From Lachnospiraceae bacterium (lineage in GTDB: Bacteria; Bacteroidota; Bacteroidia; Bacteroidales; Muribaculaceae): a DNA stretch of 64,000 nucleotides. Below are positions 44,793 to 54,155 of the stretch, one piece after another; within the stretch, counting starts at the first letter, position 1; the number at the start of each line of letters is the position of its first letter. A program made the translations under genes and the position numbers. The notes below the pieces were generated by a model, which made no database searches, was not told where the DNA came from, and was given only the letters and a program-made list of their open reading frames with translations. The stretch covers positions 479,477-543,476 of the forward strand of contig JAMPGZ010000001.1 in NCBI GenBank assembly GCA_023663655.1, written 5' to 3'.

Positions 44793-46619
44793 TTACAACT
44801 CTCTTACTCCACCCTTGTCGGCTGAGGTCACCATCGCGGCGTATGCCCTGAGGGCTTTCGACACATGGCGGTCACGGTCGGCGGGGGTGAACGCCTCTTT
44901 CCCTCTCGCTTCCTCGGCGCTGCGGCGTGCGGCAAGCTCCTCATCGGAAAGAAGCACGTTGATCGAGCGTCCGGGGATGTCGATCTCGATGATGTCACCG
45001 TCACGCACAAGTCCTATGTTGCCTCCGGCGGCAGCCTCGGGCGATATATGTCCGATGGAGAGCCCAGAAGTGCCTCCTGAAAAACGTCCGTCGGTGATCA
45101 GCGCGCACTCTTTGCCGAGGTGCTTTGACTTTATATAACTTGTGGGATAAAGCATCTCCTGCATACCCGGTCCCCCCTTGGGGCCTTCGTAGGTGATGAC
45201 AACCACATCGCCGCTCACCACCTTGTCACGCAGAATGCCGTCGACCGCAGCTTCCTGCGATGTGAACACCTTTGCCGGACCACGGAAACGGAATATGCAT
45301 TCGTCGACACCGGCAGTCTTCACCACGCAACCGTCAAGGGCGATGTTGCCTTTAAGCACCGCAAGACCGCCATCCTTCACATAAGCATGGTCGAAATCGC
45401 GTATGCACCCCTTCTCACGGTCGGAATCGAGCATCACGTATGTATTGTCCTGGCTGCCGAGCTTGAGATTGCGTTCATGCCCTGGGGCGCTGAGCCACAT
45501 CTTGCTCGCCTCGTCATCAAATTTCTTACCCTCGATGGCATACTTGTCGATGGCATCGCCAAGTGTCATGCGGTCCACACGGTTCACTGTTGTATCGATG
45601 ATGCCATGGTCGGCAAGCTGCTTCATGATCGACAGAATGCCGCCGGCGCGGTTCACATCCTGAATGTGGAAATTGGAGTTGGGTGCCACCTTGCACAAAA
45701 CCGGAGTCACACGCGACAGACGGTCGATGTCCGCCATCGTGAAATCGGCTCCTGCCTCATTTGCCACGGCAAGAAGGTGGAGCACCGTGTTGGTCGAGCC
45801 GCCCATCGCTATGTCGAGGGTCATCGCATTGAGCATAGCCTGGCGGGTGGCGATATTTCGCGGCAACACGCTTTCGTCGCCGTCATTATAGTAAGCAAAT
45901 GTATTCTCAACTATCTGATGAGCAGCCTTGCGGAACAGCTTCTCACGGTTCACATGAGTGGCGAGAATGGTGCCGTTACCCGGAAGCGCGAGACCGATAG
46001 CCTCATTCAAGGAGTTCATGGAATTGGCGGTGAACATACCGGAGCATGAGCCGCAAGTGGGACACCCCTTCTGCTCAAGGAGCTTGACCTTGTCATCGCT
46101 CACCGATGAGTCGGCGCTCTCAATCATGATGTCGATAAGATCCACGGCGCGTCCGTCGACCTCTCCCGCCTCCATAGGACCTCCGGAAACAAAGATAGTG
46201 GGTATGTTGAGCCTCATCGCTGCCATAAGCATTCCCGGGGTCACCTTGTCACAATTGGATATGCACACCATCGCGTCAGCCTTATGAGCGTTGACCATAT
46301 ACTCCACCGAGTCAGCGATAAGATCGCGAGAAGGAAGCGAATAAAGCATTCCGTCATGCCCCATGGCGATACCGTCGTCAATGGCGATAGTATTGAATTC
46401 AGCGGCGAAACATCCGAGTTTTTCAATCTCCTCCTTCACTATCTGCCCTATCTCATGCAAATGCGTGTGACCCGGCACAAATTGCGTGAACGAGTTGACC
46501 ACGGCAATAATCGGTTTGCCAAACTGAGATTCTTTCATTCCATTCGCACGCCAAAGCGCTCTTGCACCTGCCATGCGGCGACCGTTTGTACTTGCGGAGC
46601 TTCTTAATTCCATGCCCAT
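44793..46619 (-). CDS. ilvD: Dihydroxy-acid dehydratase
   Basis: The 608-residue protein has the IlvD/Edd signatures: [39 protein letters not shown] (Fe-S ligand cysteines) and [23 protein letters not shown]. It carries the oxygen-sensitive Fe-S cluster and dehydrates dihydroxy acids to 2-oxo acids. It is first in the operon after the leader at 46620-46818. ATG 46619 or 46613 may be used. Confidence 0.96.
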   Translation of the reverse strand: MGMELRSSASTNGRRMAGARALWRANGMKESQFGKPIIAVVNSFTQFVPGHTHLHEIGQIVKEEIEKLGCFAAEFNTIAIDDGIAMGHDGMLYSLPSRDLIADSVEYMVNAHKADAMVCISNCDKVTPGMLMAAMRLNIPTIFVSGGPMEAGEVDGRAVDLIDIMIESADSSVSDDKVKLLEQKGCPTCGSCSGMFTANSMNSLNEAIGLALPGNGTILATHVNREKLFRKAAHQIVENTFAYYNDGDESVLPRNIATRQAMLNAMTLDIAMGGSTNTVLHLLAVANEAGADFTMADIDRLSRVTPVLCKVAPNSNFHIQDVNRAGGILSIMKQLADHGIIDTTVNRVDRMTLGDAIDKYAIEGKKFDDEASKMWLSAPGHERNLKLGSQDNTYVMLDSDREKGCIRDFDHAYVKDGGLAVLKGNIALDGCVVKTAGVDECIFRFRGPAKVFTSQEAAVDGILRDKVVSGDVVVITYEGPKGGPGMQEMLYPTSYIKSKHLGKECALITDGRFSGGTSGLSIGHISPEAAAGGNIGLVRDGDIIEIDIPGRSINVLLSDEELAARRSAEEARGKEAFTPADRDRHVSKALRAYAAMVTSADKGGVREL

Positions 46620-46655
46620 TGTTATAGTTGCAATTTTTTATTATATCATATTAAC

Positions 46656-46693
46656 TGAAATGCCTCCCGGCTCGCTTTTGCGACGGAGAGGCA
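46656..46693 (-). terminator. Attenuator hairpin (3:4) before ilvD
   Basis: On the minus strand, ATGCCTC..TCGC-AAAA-GCGA..GAGGCAT forms an extended hairpin (arms 46687-46693 and 46659-46665, inner stem between) with an AAAA loop. Only three T follow, so termination strength is uncertain. Its 5' arm can instead pair with GGAGGGG at 46728-46734. Confidence 0.6.
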
Positions 46694-46717
46694 TCGTGTA
46701 TCGGAATATCATCGGAT

Positions 46718-46792
46718 GCTAACAATCGCCCCTCCTTGTTTCAAGAATGGTAATGACGACAGAAATTAGATATAGGGGTGCAGTGTTAAACA
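46718..46792 (-). CDS. ilv leader peptide
   Basis: The 24-codon frame begins at ATG 46792: MFNTAPLYLISVV followed by ITILETRRGDC and TAG. Eight of the residues in positions 7-17 are Leu, Ile or Val. It lies between the promoter (46825-46856) and the hairpin before ilvD, exactly as leader peptides of attenuated branched-chain operons do. Ribosome stalling at the CTA, ATT and GTC codons when branched-chain amino acids are scarce would favour the antiterminator. Confidence 0.75.
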
Positions 46793-46824
46793 TCTATGTA
46801 CCTTTCAATTTTTAGTTTGTGAAT

Positions 46825-46856
46825 GCAAATTTATAGCATTTTGCAATAAAACACAA
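46825..46856 (-). promoter_or_regulatory. ilv operon promoter (TTTG-N20-TAAATTTG)
   Basis: On the minus strand TTTG (46853-46856) and TAAATTTG (46825-46832) are exactly 20 nt apart. The leader RNA to ilvD would be about 200 nt. Confidence 0.8.
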
Positions 46857-46931
46857 ATTATTTCGTAATTATTTTTCACTACAATTCCTTGACACCGGCA
46901 AAACCGAAGAAATCGACAGTGCCACCGCCCC

Positions 46932-47888
46932 TTATTGGAGCTTTATTTCCTTAATATCAATGAGGTGGTGGATGATGGCAAAGATAGCGAGACCCGACTG
47001 GGAATGTATCTGCAACTTAGAGGCGATGTTGCGGCGATGGGTAGTTACGGTATTGATCGAAAGACACAGCTCATCGGCTATCTCCTTATTGGATTTGCCC
47101 TTAGCCACGCACACTATCACCTCCTTTTCCCTTTCGCTCAACGAGTCGGGCGACTTGCCCGCGTCATCGCTTTTCTCCACCTTTTTGGGCACGATGCTCG
47201 CTTTGTCGGCGATACTTTGCTCAAGTTTCCTCACCGCCGGCACGAGAAGACGGTTTTCGACCATGCAGTGCGTCACAAGGTCAGCCTGGCAATTGATGAT
47301 GTCATACAGCACTGAATTCAACGTGTCGTTATCTTTCTGCCGGTAATGCCGTATGATGATGTTCTTCAACTCATTGAACTTGTCGCCCATGTCGGTGTGA
47401 GTCGCCGAATACTCCTCTATGCTGTAGTCGGCAACATTTTCTCCCGACGCAAGCCGTGATATATAACCGAAAAGAGTATCGTTCTCATACTCCATGTGAC
47501 GGCGCACCTCAATCACATAATCGTCAAAGTATTTTATGATGAGAAAAGCCACGTCGTCAATGCTCGAATTATTGACGGCATCTATGAGTTTGCGCCTTAT
47601 CAACGGCAGATTGAAGTCAAGGAAATAAGTGTGAGCCTTTTTAAGGTAGTCTATCAACGCACGGGGCGACACGTCGTAGGAGGGTGCCTTCTTGGCGCAT
47701 ACAAGATTTGCCACGGCAAGAAAAGTGGCGCAATCAATGCCATTCTCCCCACACACCTCACCGATGGTGCTGTCGCCGAAACCAAAAGGTATCGAAAATC
47801 TGCTTATCACAAGCAGCAACAAGTTATTGTCGTCGATTGCATCACGCAACCGATCATCAACACGATATTCCGTAAGCGCCTTACCCAT
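46932..47888 (-). CDS. Hemerythrin-like/ScdA-like LuxR-type regulator
   Basis: The 318-residue protein starts at ATG 47888; an in-frame TTG at 47945 coincides with the -33 promoter element and is rejected. The N-terminal part DDRLRDAIDDNNLLLLVISRFSIPFGFGDSTIGEVC resembles the ScdA N-terminal domain. A hemerythrin-type helical domain follows, with AHTYFLDFNLP, FDDYVIEVRRHMEYE, THCMVENRLLVP and other His/Glu residues. The C-terminal LuxR HTH is LSEREKEVIVCVAKGKSNKEIADELCLSINTVTTHRRNI. It probably senses oxygen, NO or iron via a di-iron site and acts on transcription. It lies directly upstream of the ilv promoter. Confidence 0.85.
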   Translation of the reverse strand: MGKALTEYRVDDRLRDAIDDNNLLLLVISRFSIPFGFGDSTIGEVCGENGIDCATFLAVANLVCAKKAPSYDVSPRALIDYLKKAHTYFLDFNLPLIRRKLIDAVNNSSIDDVAFLIIKYFDDYVIEVRRHMEYENDTLFGYISRLASGENVADYSIEEYSATHTDMGDKFNELKNIIIRHYRQKDNDTLNSVLYDIINCQADLVTHCMVENRLLVPAVRKLEQSIADKASIVPKKVEKSDDAGKSPDSLSEREKEVIVCVAKGKSNKEIADELCLSINTVTTHRRNIASKLQIHSQSGLAIFAIIHHLIDIKEIKLQ

Positions 47889-47914
47889 AACTCTGTTCAC
47901 TTGAATTTCGCTTG

Positions 47915-47945
47915 CAAAGATACTGATAAATCCCGCAACAACCAA
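47915..47945 (-). promoter_or_regulatory. Bacteroidetes promoter (TTG-N20-TATCTTTG)
   Basis: TTG (minus 47943-47945) and TATCTTTG (47915-47922), with 20 nt spacing, precede the ATG at 47888. This supports that start. Confidence 0.75.
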
Positions 47946-48069
47946 TACTCAAAAATGGTGATTCCAGGGTCTTTTTTTATCGAGGATGTTGCAAAATTAA
48001 TTTTCATCCGTAATCGTAGGGACACTCACACTCGGGGCGAGTCTGTTACGATATATAGGCGACACCGAT

Positions 48070-48114
48070 GAAATAAAATAAGCTCCACCGGACCACTTGG
48101 TCCAATGGAGCTTA
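48070..48114 (-). terminator. Terminator after the FKBP genes
   Basis: AAGCTCCACCGGACCA (48080-48095) pairs with TGGTCCAATGGAGCTT (48098-48113) with one mismatch, and a TATTTTATTT run follows on the minus strand. Confidence 0.85.
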
Positions 48115-48135
48115 CTATACATATTCCGTTATCGA

Positions 48136-49014
48136 TTATTTCTTTGCGTCGATGTCGGCGATTTCCACATCAAAGATGAGGAGCTGGTTAGGACCGATAC
48201 CTGCCTGAGGCATACCCTTCACGCCGTAAGCAAGATCGCCGGGGATGTAGAGCACATACTTGGCGCCCTTGTTCATCATCTGAAGACCTTCGCCAAATCC
48301 GGGAACCACGCGGCGCGGGCTGAACTTGCGAGCCTCGCCCTTGCTGTCGTCAAACACGGTGCCATCGGCAAGCGAACCCTTGTAGATCACCGAAGCCATA
48401 TCGTCCTCCTTGATGTTGTCACCCTCTCCGGTGGCAACCACCTTGTAGGCAAGACCGCTCGGGGTCACCTGCACTGCGGGATCAGCCTTGCGGATAGAGT
48501 CGATATAGGCAACGCCGGCGGCACGGTTGGCTACCGCGTCGGGAGCATTGTTAAGCTCGGCTTCCTTGCGCTCTTCGGCACGCTTCTGGGCAGCTTCCAT
48601 CAATTGATTGAGTTGAGTCTGCTGCATCATCACGTCGCCACTCACTGAATCGGCAAGAATAGCTCTCTTGAAATTTTTCAGGAAAAGGTCGCGGTCGATG
48701 TCAACACCCATCTCGCTATAGAAATACTGGAATTGCTGGGCGATGCGGGCGCCTTGAGCCAATCCCTGAAGATATGACACATCGGAAGTATCGGCGAGAA
48801 CCGCTGTAGAGATACCACGTAAAAACGCATCCTTGTTCATCTCGGGCATGTGGTTGATCTCCTGAGCAAACTGATTGCCCACAACCACTCCGAAAAGTTC
48901 CGAGATAGAGTCATTGGCGGCACGATCAGCCTCCGACGTCGCTTTTGAATTACCACACGCGGTGGTAGAAAGGAGCATCGCTCCTACGCCGAAGGCGAGT
49001 AATACTTTTTTCAT
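48136..49014 (-). CDS. FKBP-type peptidyl-prolyl isomerase, lipoprotein form
   Basis: The 292-residue lipoprotein has a lipobox (LLSTTAC, Cys about 20) and an N-terminal helical FKBP_N dimerisation part (LFGVVVGNQFAQEINHMPE...). The C-terminal FKBP domain has ASVIYKGSLADGTVFDDSKGE, VVPGFGEGLQMMNKGAKYVLYIPGDLAYG and NQLLIFDVEI. It is a periplasmic folding helper, probably co-transcribed with the cytoplasmic-type FKBP gene 15 bp upstream. Confidence 0.93.
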   Translation of the reverse strand: MKKVLLAFGVGAMLLSTTACGNSKATSEADRAANDSISELFGVVVGNQFAQEINHMPEMNKDAFLRGISTAVLADTSDVSYLQGLAQGARIAQQFQYFYSEMGVDIDRDLFLKNFKRAILADSVSGDVMMQQTQLNQLMEAAQKRAEERKEAELNNAPDAVANRAAGVAYIDSIRKADPAVQVTPSGLAYKVVATGEGDNIKEDDMASVIYKGSLADGTVFDDSKGEARKFSPRRVVPGFGEGLQMMNKGAKYVLYIPGDLAYGVKGMPQAGIGPNQLLIFDVEIADIDAKK

Positions 49015-49029
49015 TTTTCTTTTTATTGT

Positions 49030-49650
49030 TTAATTTACTTTTATGAGTTCTACATCAAATATAAGGGTCGAGTTAGGACCGATGATATTACCGGCGCCGT
49101 TAGGACCGTAGGCAAGATTTGACGGGATGAAAAGACGCCACTTGGCACCCTCCTTCATCATCTGAAGAGCCTCAACCCAGCCGGGGATCACCTGAGTCAC
49201 ACCGAAAGTAGCAGGTTCGCCACGCTCTACCGAGCTGTCAAATACGGTGCCGTCGATAAGCTTGCCGGTGTAGTGCACGGTCACGCGGTCAGAAGCCACC
49301 GGCTGCTTGCCGGTACCCTCATTGAGCACCTCATACTGAAGTCCCGACGCTGTGGTCTTAACCTCAGCGCGCTTGCCGTTCTCGTCAAGAAACTGCTTGC
49401 CGGCAGCTTCATTCACCTCGCCCATCTTGGCGGCTGCGGCGCGCTGCTCTGCCTCAAGAGCCTCAAAGAAATTCTTTATTTCAAGCTTTGCCTCATCGTA
49501 GGTCATCTTAGGTGCGGCATTGTCAAACACTGCGGCAACTCCGTCGGCAAAATCCTTAATGTCGAGAGTCTTTATTCCCGAGCTGCGGAAATTATTTCCC
49601 ATGCTCAATCCAAGAGCATAGCTTATGCGATCTAATTTTTCTGATTCCAT
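49030..49650 (-). CDS. FKBP-type peptidyl-prolyl isomerase
   Basis: The 206-residue protein has no signal peptide. An FKBP_N helical part (MESEKLDRISYALGLSMGNNFRSSG) is followed by FKBP_C (VTVHYTGKLIDGTVFDSSVERGEPATF, VIPGWVEALQMMKEGAKWRLFIP, STLIFDVELIKV). It resembles FklB. The promoter is at 49685-49716. With the lipoprotein paralogue it forms a tandem pair, one acting inside and one outside the cytoplasmic membrane. Confidence 0.93.
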   Translation of the reverse strand: MESEKLDRISYALGLSMGNNFRSSGIKTLDIKDFADGVAAVFDNAAPKMTYDEAKLEIKNFFEALEAEQRAAAAKMGEVNEAAGKQFLDENGKRAEVKTTASGLQYEVLNEGTGKQPVASDRVTVHYTGKLIDGTVFDSSVERGEPATFGVTQVIPGWVEALQMMKEGAKWRLFIPSNLAYGPNGAGNIIGPNSTLIFDVELIKVN

Positions 49651-49684
49651 AATTCTTGATTTTTGGGTTATGTTAATTGAGTTA

Positions 49685-49716
49685 CAAATTTATAGAGAAT
49701 ATTTGGATTGTCCAAA
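49685..49716 (-). promoter_or_regulatory. Bacteroidetes promoter (TTTG-N20-TAAATTTG)
   Basis: Minus-strand TTTG (49713-49716) and TAAATTTG (49685-49692) with 20 nt spacing lie 35 nt before the ATG at 49650. Confidence 0.75.
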
Positions 49717-49772
49717 ACATAACATCCCCTCACCTGTTAAAGTTCGTTGCATCACAATCGCGACACCCAACC

Positions 49773-50903
49773 TCATTTCTTGAAATACATTTTCATCAAT
49801 ACCGAATTGTCGTCCTCGGTCACATTGAGATTCCAGCCGAAAACTTCACAAAACGCATCGATAAAGTCCAGATCCACCTCAGCAAGCATATACTCGTCAT
49901 TCATGTAGATTGGCGAAAACCTCATGCCCTCTTGCGTGTTGTCAATAACCGTGCTGCTACCGTCATTCTTGTTGATAAACACACTGAGCAGCCTCGCCTC
50001 GGGTGTTCCGGGATTAGTTCTCAGCCATAGATACAGATAATCCCGATTTGCAAGCGTGAGAAATTTTTCATGGTTAAACATCCCTGCCGCCATATCTTTC
50101 TTGAACGTGGTCGTGCGTTCTCTGGCATCGGTCAGCTTTGACAGGTTTTCAAAATAACAACTGTCATTGGTTACTTTACCCAGATCCACAAGATATGCAA
50201 GTTTGACCCCGTCAACCCCCACTTCTTTTACTTCATTGTTGAATGGCGAACCGCAATACACTCTCCCGCCATCGTTAAAAAGAGGTGTCGCCGACAGACT
50301 GCCGGCTTCGCGCACATCAAATTCCCCCTCATAAATCACAGAATCATTCTCCAGGTCAAACACCGTGATGGATGGCTCTTTTTCATCCACATACGACCAC
50401 AGCGCCAGCGTTTTCCCGTCAAGCCATTGGGCATGACGATAATTCGTGCGTTTTGGCAGACCTATCTTATCTATGAATTTTCCCACAAGATCATAATTAT
50501 ACAGATAACCCATAGGACATATCACTGAAACCATCCTTTTTGCTCGATTCAACGCAAATCCCGTGGCTATCATATATTCTTCAGGTCCCGTGCCGGGCTT
50601 GCCTATCTGCCTCACAAAACGCCCGTCAGGATCAAACATATAAAGCGCCCTGCTCTTACGGTCAAATGTCAGTATCGTGTCGCCCAAACAATCAGTATCG
50701 GCAAGCCATGTGACAAAGCAACTGTCATTAGCCTCAAGCACTACCGGTTCAACACGAGAGAATACCTTCCCGATACTGTCTGACCGGGATGCCAGATTCT
50801 CCACCACATAACTCTGCACACCGTCATCATTCCGGTTGTCGGCAGGACTTTTACACCCCACCAACAGCAGGGCAAATAGCATTACTTTCAATCTCATTTT
50901 CAT
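49773..50903 (-). CDS. 6-bladed beta-propeller lipoprotein
   Basis: The 376-residue protein has a lipobox (LLLVGC, Cys about 17). Propeller-type repeats follow: ILTFDRKSRALYMFDPDGRFVRQIGKPGTGPEEYMIATGFALN, LYNYDLVGKFIDKIGLP. It ends EVFGWNLNVTEDDNSVLMKMYFKK. This is the large Bacteroidales 6-bladed beta-propeller/NHL-like lipoprotein family of unknown role. It lies 2 bp after the paralogue at 50906-52048 and is certainly in the same operon. Confidence 0.8.
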   Translation of the reverse strand: MKMRLKVMLFALLLVGCKSPADNRNDDGVQSYVVENLASRSDSIGKVFSRVEPVVLEANDSCFVTWLADTDCLGDTILTFDRKSRALYMFDPDGRFVRQIGKPGTGPEEYMIATGFALNRAKRMVSVICPMGYLYNYDLVGKFIDKIGLPKRTNYRHAQWLDGKTLALWSYVDEKEPSITVFDLENDSVIYEGEFDVREAGSLSATPLFNDGGRVYCGSPFNNEVKEVGVDGVKLAYLVDLGKVTNDSCYFENLSKLTDARERTTTFKKDMAAGMFNHEKFLTLANRDYLYLWLRTNPGTPEARLLSVFINKNDGSSTVIDNTQEGMRFSPIYMNDEYMLAEVDLDFIDAFCEVFGWNLNVTEDDNSVLMKMYFKK

Positions 50904-50905
50904 AT

Positions 50906-52048
50906 CTATTTCTTGAAATACATTTTCACCAGCACGGGGTTGTCATCATCAGCCACATCCAAGTCCCATCCGAACGCCTCTTGACAGGCATCCAGTTCAT
51001 AATCTCGGATATATGCCAGCATAAATTCCTCATTCATGAACACCGGCATCAGTCTCACGCCATCAGTAAGATAGACTATGCTGTGGCTCTGTTTATCTTT
51101 TCGGTCATAAAAAACTTTATAAAACGTGTGTTTACGAAAAGTAGTCACCGCAATATATGCGACAATGTATCGGCTATTGCCAAAAAACTCCAATTTTTCA
51201 TGGGCAATTTTTCCCGCACGGTCATCGCTGCGATACTTTTCATAGCGCTCTCTGGAATGCTCCATCTTGCCAAGCTCATCAAAATAACTCATATCGACAT
51301 TATATTTGCCGAAATCCCACACTGCGATAGGTGTGATTGAATCCATTTCAACACGATAAATCTCATTTAAAAATGGTGTGCCGAGTAAAATTTCCTCTCC
51401 GACTATAAAAAAGGGAGAAGATATTCCATTTAATTCTTTCTGCCTATGCCATGTGTCATGAACTGATGTCTCTGATGGCACATCAAGAAAAGTTATCGCC
51501 GGAGTATCCTCCCTGACACTCGACCATAAGACTAAAGTATCTTGATTCACCCACTTAGCATCGTGATAGTTTGACTTCGAGGGCAACCTCATCTTTTTGA
51601 TGAATTCTCCTTGAAGATTATACAGATATAAATAGCCGAATGGGATCACCATAGCCACCTGATTCTTTATCGGATTGAGTGCAAAATTATAGCAAAGAGT
51701 ATATTCTTCAGGACCATCGCCGACCTTGCCGATATTCCACAAAAACTTTCCATCCAAATCAAACAACAACAATCTTGGCTTCTTGCGGTCCAAAATAAAT
51801 ATGGTGTCATTGCGAATTTCCGCTTTTTCAATAACAGTGATCAGGCTGCTGTCATTCGTTTCAAGCACTATCGGCTCAAACCGGTCAAACAATCCGCTCT
51901 CAACCGCAGTCTCCGTCTGCGTCAAATCAGGCACACACATAACCTCCACCTCGTCACTATCGGCAGGATGCGAAGCACACCCCGACAGCACTAAATCAAG
52001 AAACAACCCAAAGACTGAACAGCAAGCAAAAATGCGTAATAATTTCAT
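50906..52048 (-). CDS. 6-bladed beta-propeller lipoprotein
   Basis: The 380-residue protein starts at ATG 52048, preferred over the upstream GTG. A lipobox (LVLSGC, Cys about 23) is followed by FILDRKKPRLLLFDLDGKFLWNIGKVGDGPEEYTLCYNFALNP repeats. It ends EAFGWDLDVADDDNPVLVKMYFKK. The first 50 residues and the last 24 are nearly identical to the gene at 55860-57011, while the middle differs considerably. The promoter is at 52077-52106. Confidence 0.8.
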   Translation of the reverse strand: MKLLRIFACCSVFGLFLDLVLSGCASHPADSDEVEVMCVPDLTQTETAVESGLFDRFEPIVLETNDSSLITVIEKAEIRNDTIFILDRKKPRLLLFDLDGKFLWNIGKVGDGPEEYTLCYNFALNPIKNQVAMVIPFGYLYLYNLQGEFIKKMRLPSKSNYHDAKWVNQDTLVLWSSVREDTPAITFLDVPSETSVHDTWHRQKELNGISSPFFIVGEEILLGTPFLNEIYRVEMDSITPIAVWDFGKYNVDMSYFDELGKMEHSRERYEKYRSDDRAGKIAHEKLEFFGNSRYIVAYIAVTTFRKHTFYKVFYDRKDKQSHSIVYLTDGVRLMPVFMNEEFMLAYIRDYELDACQEAFGWDLDVADDDNPVLVKMYFKK

Positions 52049-52076
52049 ATTATTCACGGTGTTAGAGGTCCATCGG

Positions 52077-52106
52077 CAAATTTAACCATATTTTTCTGAC
52101 AAACAA
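52077..52106 (-). promoter_or_regulatory. Bacteroidetes promoter (TTG-N19-TAAATTTG)
   Basis: TTG (minus 52104-52106) and TAAATTTG (52077-52084) have 19 nt spacing. The same sequence stands before the paralogue at 57049-57078. Confidence 0.7.
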
Positions 52107-52185
52107 GCCATTTCTCCTTTTTTTTATCCCCACCCCCCAACAATCACCCCATTCTGTAGAACCGCCATGCCATCCACCACCATAA

Positions 52186-52482
52186 AACGAATCCGCAAGG
52201 TCATCGGTCTTAGCCGCTCTGCAAAGCAGAGACACCCACACAACGAATCCGCAAGGTCATCGGTCTTAGCCGCTCTGCAAGGCAGAGACACCCACACAAC
52301 GAATCCGCAAGGATTCATCCATCGGTAGCCGTGCGCCGAGCGTTAGCGAGACGCACGGAAAAATGCGATAAAAAACAATCGAATCTGAAAGATTCATCTT
52401 ACAACGATTCGCCTAATGCAATTTGCCAAACATCCAAGATGATTCTTTCAGAAACATCCTACAAACCAACCCTTTCCGGGGG
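52186..52482. repeat. Composite intergenic repeat with 56 bp tandem units
   Basis: AACGAATCCGCAAGG starts at 52186, 52242 and 52298 (56 bp period; units contain CGCTCTGCAAAGCAGAG-like hairpins). From 52298 to 52482 it matches 57370-57552 nearly base for base and 4990-5140 more loosely. AATCTGAAAGATT and GATTCTTTCAGAA palindromes are kept in all three. The gap 52107-52836 contains no gene. Confidence 0.75.
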
Positions 52483-52620
52483 AGTCTCTGCAAGGTGTCG
52501 TGGCAAGCCGACAATCTCCGGATTATTACAATATGTGGACACCACGGTCTGTAGGACCACGAGATATTTCCCAATATGCAGCGCCAACGATATGCGGTCT
52601 GTAGGACCGCTCGAAATCAG

Positions 52621-52650
52621 CCCGACATGTAGCGTCAGCGGAATGCCGGG
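52621..52650. repeat. REP-like palindrome
   Basis: CCCGACAT..ATGCCGGG around GTAGCGTCAGCGGA, flanked by CGGTCTGTAGGACCG (about 52590) and GTTCTGTAAGAAC (about 52676) palindromes. It is duplicated at 57195-57224 with the same flanks. Confidence 0.75.
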
Positions 52651-52836
52651 TATCGTCAACGCCCCAACAATCATAGTTCTGTAAGAACGTCCCAACGATC
52701 GCTCCTACAGAGCTTATATCACATATACGCATCACCCGGCATTCCGCTGATATCTCACGTTCCTACGGAACCCCAAACCCATCCACCATCGTAAAACGAA
52801 TCCCCAAACGATTCATCGCGGCGACATAACACCGAC

Positions 52837-53925
52837 CTATTCCTTCATATACCGCAATTGCAACCGCGGATTGCTGTCAGGAGTTTCACCCTCCACTGCC
52901 GAAACAAGAATATTTCCCGGACTGAAAGGAAAGCTCACGAAACCTTTGACCGTGTCCATGTCATCATAAAATCGTCGCCCCACCGTCCACTTGTTCAGCT
53001 TCCTGTCAAAAACAACTACACGTCCACCCTTCTCACGCCAATAATTGATTATGAGCCACCGGTCGAAATCAAAAAGCGTCATGCGGTTGTAATATTTCAA
53101 TAAATCCTTGCTCCCCCATCGTTCCAGATCGCTTTGCGACGGAACGGGAGAAATTTCCAGTCTCATTATCTCAGCAAGTGAGTCGCCACGCCACTGAAAT
53201 ATCAGGTTCTCGTAATCATTTGACGCGAGACTTACCCGATCTCCGTTCTTGAAAAAATCCCAGGAATGGTAACGCTCAATGCCTTGCTTACACTCCATTA
53301 TGCGCTCACGCTTATTCTCTGCCGGATCCACGAGGAACACACCCGCGCGTGCCTTGGGGAAATTGTAGCACGTCAACAGATAGCATCGTTTCCCGTTCAG
53401 CGTAATCGTTGTGAAATCGTCGCCTTCGCCTACTGAATCACATCCTGCGAAATCTCCGCCATGATTATACTTCATCGCCACTCCACGGCGACTGTCGTAA
53501 ACATAAATCAAGCTATCGTCAACGTCAATGCATTCCGGTGAAATATATTCACCGGCGCCTTGCCCCACCGCACCGATATTGCCATAATATTTCCCGTCAA
53601 TGGAATACGAGCTTACTTGTCCCGTCTTCTCGTCGAGCAAAACAATCAACGAATCAGTCATTCCGATTCTCTTGATGCTCCCTATAAGATTAGAGTCAGT
53701 AGTCTCAAGCGTGATATAACTCACCGAATCGGAAATACTCGACAACGGAATCGAATCACCGCCGAACTCGTCAAGCTCGATTGCCACAGCATCCGCCACA
53801 ACTCCCGTCCCCTTGGAGACGCAAGCAACCAGCAAAAACACGATCCCAAAGAGCATCACCCTTTCCATGATGCCATATCCCGAAAATCCATTTAACGACT
53901 TATCTCCATCTTGACCCATATTCAT
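52837..53925 (-). CDS. 6-bladed beta-propeller lipoprotein
   Basis: The 362-residue protein starts at ATG 53925, since the further-upstream GTG lies on the promoter -7 element. The signal GRVM/ERVMLFGIVFLLVAC-like gives a lipid-modified Cys; an internal ATG at 53868 is another possible start. Propeller repeats include VLLDEKTGQVSSYSIDGKYYGNIGAVGQGAGEYISPECIDVD. The leader and promoter are almost identical to those of the gene at 54548-55762, but the mature proteins differ. Confidence 0.75.
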   Translation of the reverse strand: MNMGQDGDKSLNGFSGYGIMERVMLFGIVFLLVACVSKGTGVVADAVAIELDEFGGDSIPLSSISDSVSYITLETTDSNLIGSIKRIGMTDSLIVLLDEKTGQVSSYSIDGKYYGNIGAVGQGAGEYISPECIDVDDSLIYVYDSRRGVAMKYNHGGDFAGCDSVGEGDDFTTITLNGKRCYLLTCYNFPKARAGVFLVDPAENKRERIMECKQGIERYHSWDFFKNGDRVSLASNDYENLIFQWRGDSLAEIMRLEISPVPSQSDLERWGSKDLLKYYNRMTLFDFDRWLIINYWREKGGRVVVFDRKLNKWTVGRRFYDDMDTVKGFVSFPFSPGNILVSAVEGETPDSNPRLQLRYMKE

Positions 53926-53942
53926 GATATTAAAGTTTTTCA

Positions 53943-53973
53943 CAAAAATACACCTAAATCACCCACTCACAAA
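53943..53973 (-). promoter_or_regulatory. Bacteroidetes promoter (TTTG-N19-TATTTTTG)
   Basis: TTTG (53970-53973) and TATTTTTG (53943-53950) have 19 nt spacing on the minus strand and give a leader of about 14 nt. There is an identical copy at 55780-55810. Confidence 0.7.
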
Positions 53974-54098
53974 CAAAAACACCAAAAAAACTCCCAATCC
54001 CACACAATCACCACCCCAAAAGCGTATATACTCGATAGATTATCCACCAAATATTAGTGTCCCACAAATCAAGCAATAAACCTGTATCGGGCACACTA

Positions 54099-54155
54099 AG
54101 TGCCGACAGGCACGAGTCTGTCCGTATCCCCGACTGAAGCGAAGCAAAGTCGGGG
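54099..54155. repeat. Short dispersed repeat
   Basis: AGTGCCGACAGGCACG and CCCCGACTGAAGCGAAGCAAAGTCGGGG-like sequence form two adjacent hairpins. A diverged copy lies at 4933-4992. The surrounding gap 53974-54547 has no gene. Confidence 0.55.

Noticed and set aside
45387..46049. 220-codon plus-strand frame
   Set aside because: Lies entirely within ilvD on the other strand; a by-product of its codon bias.
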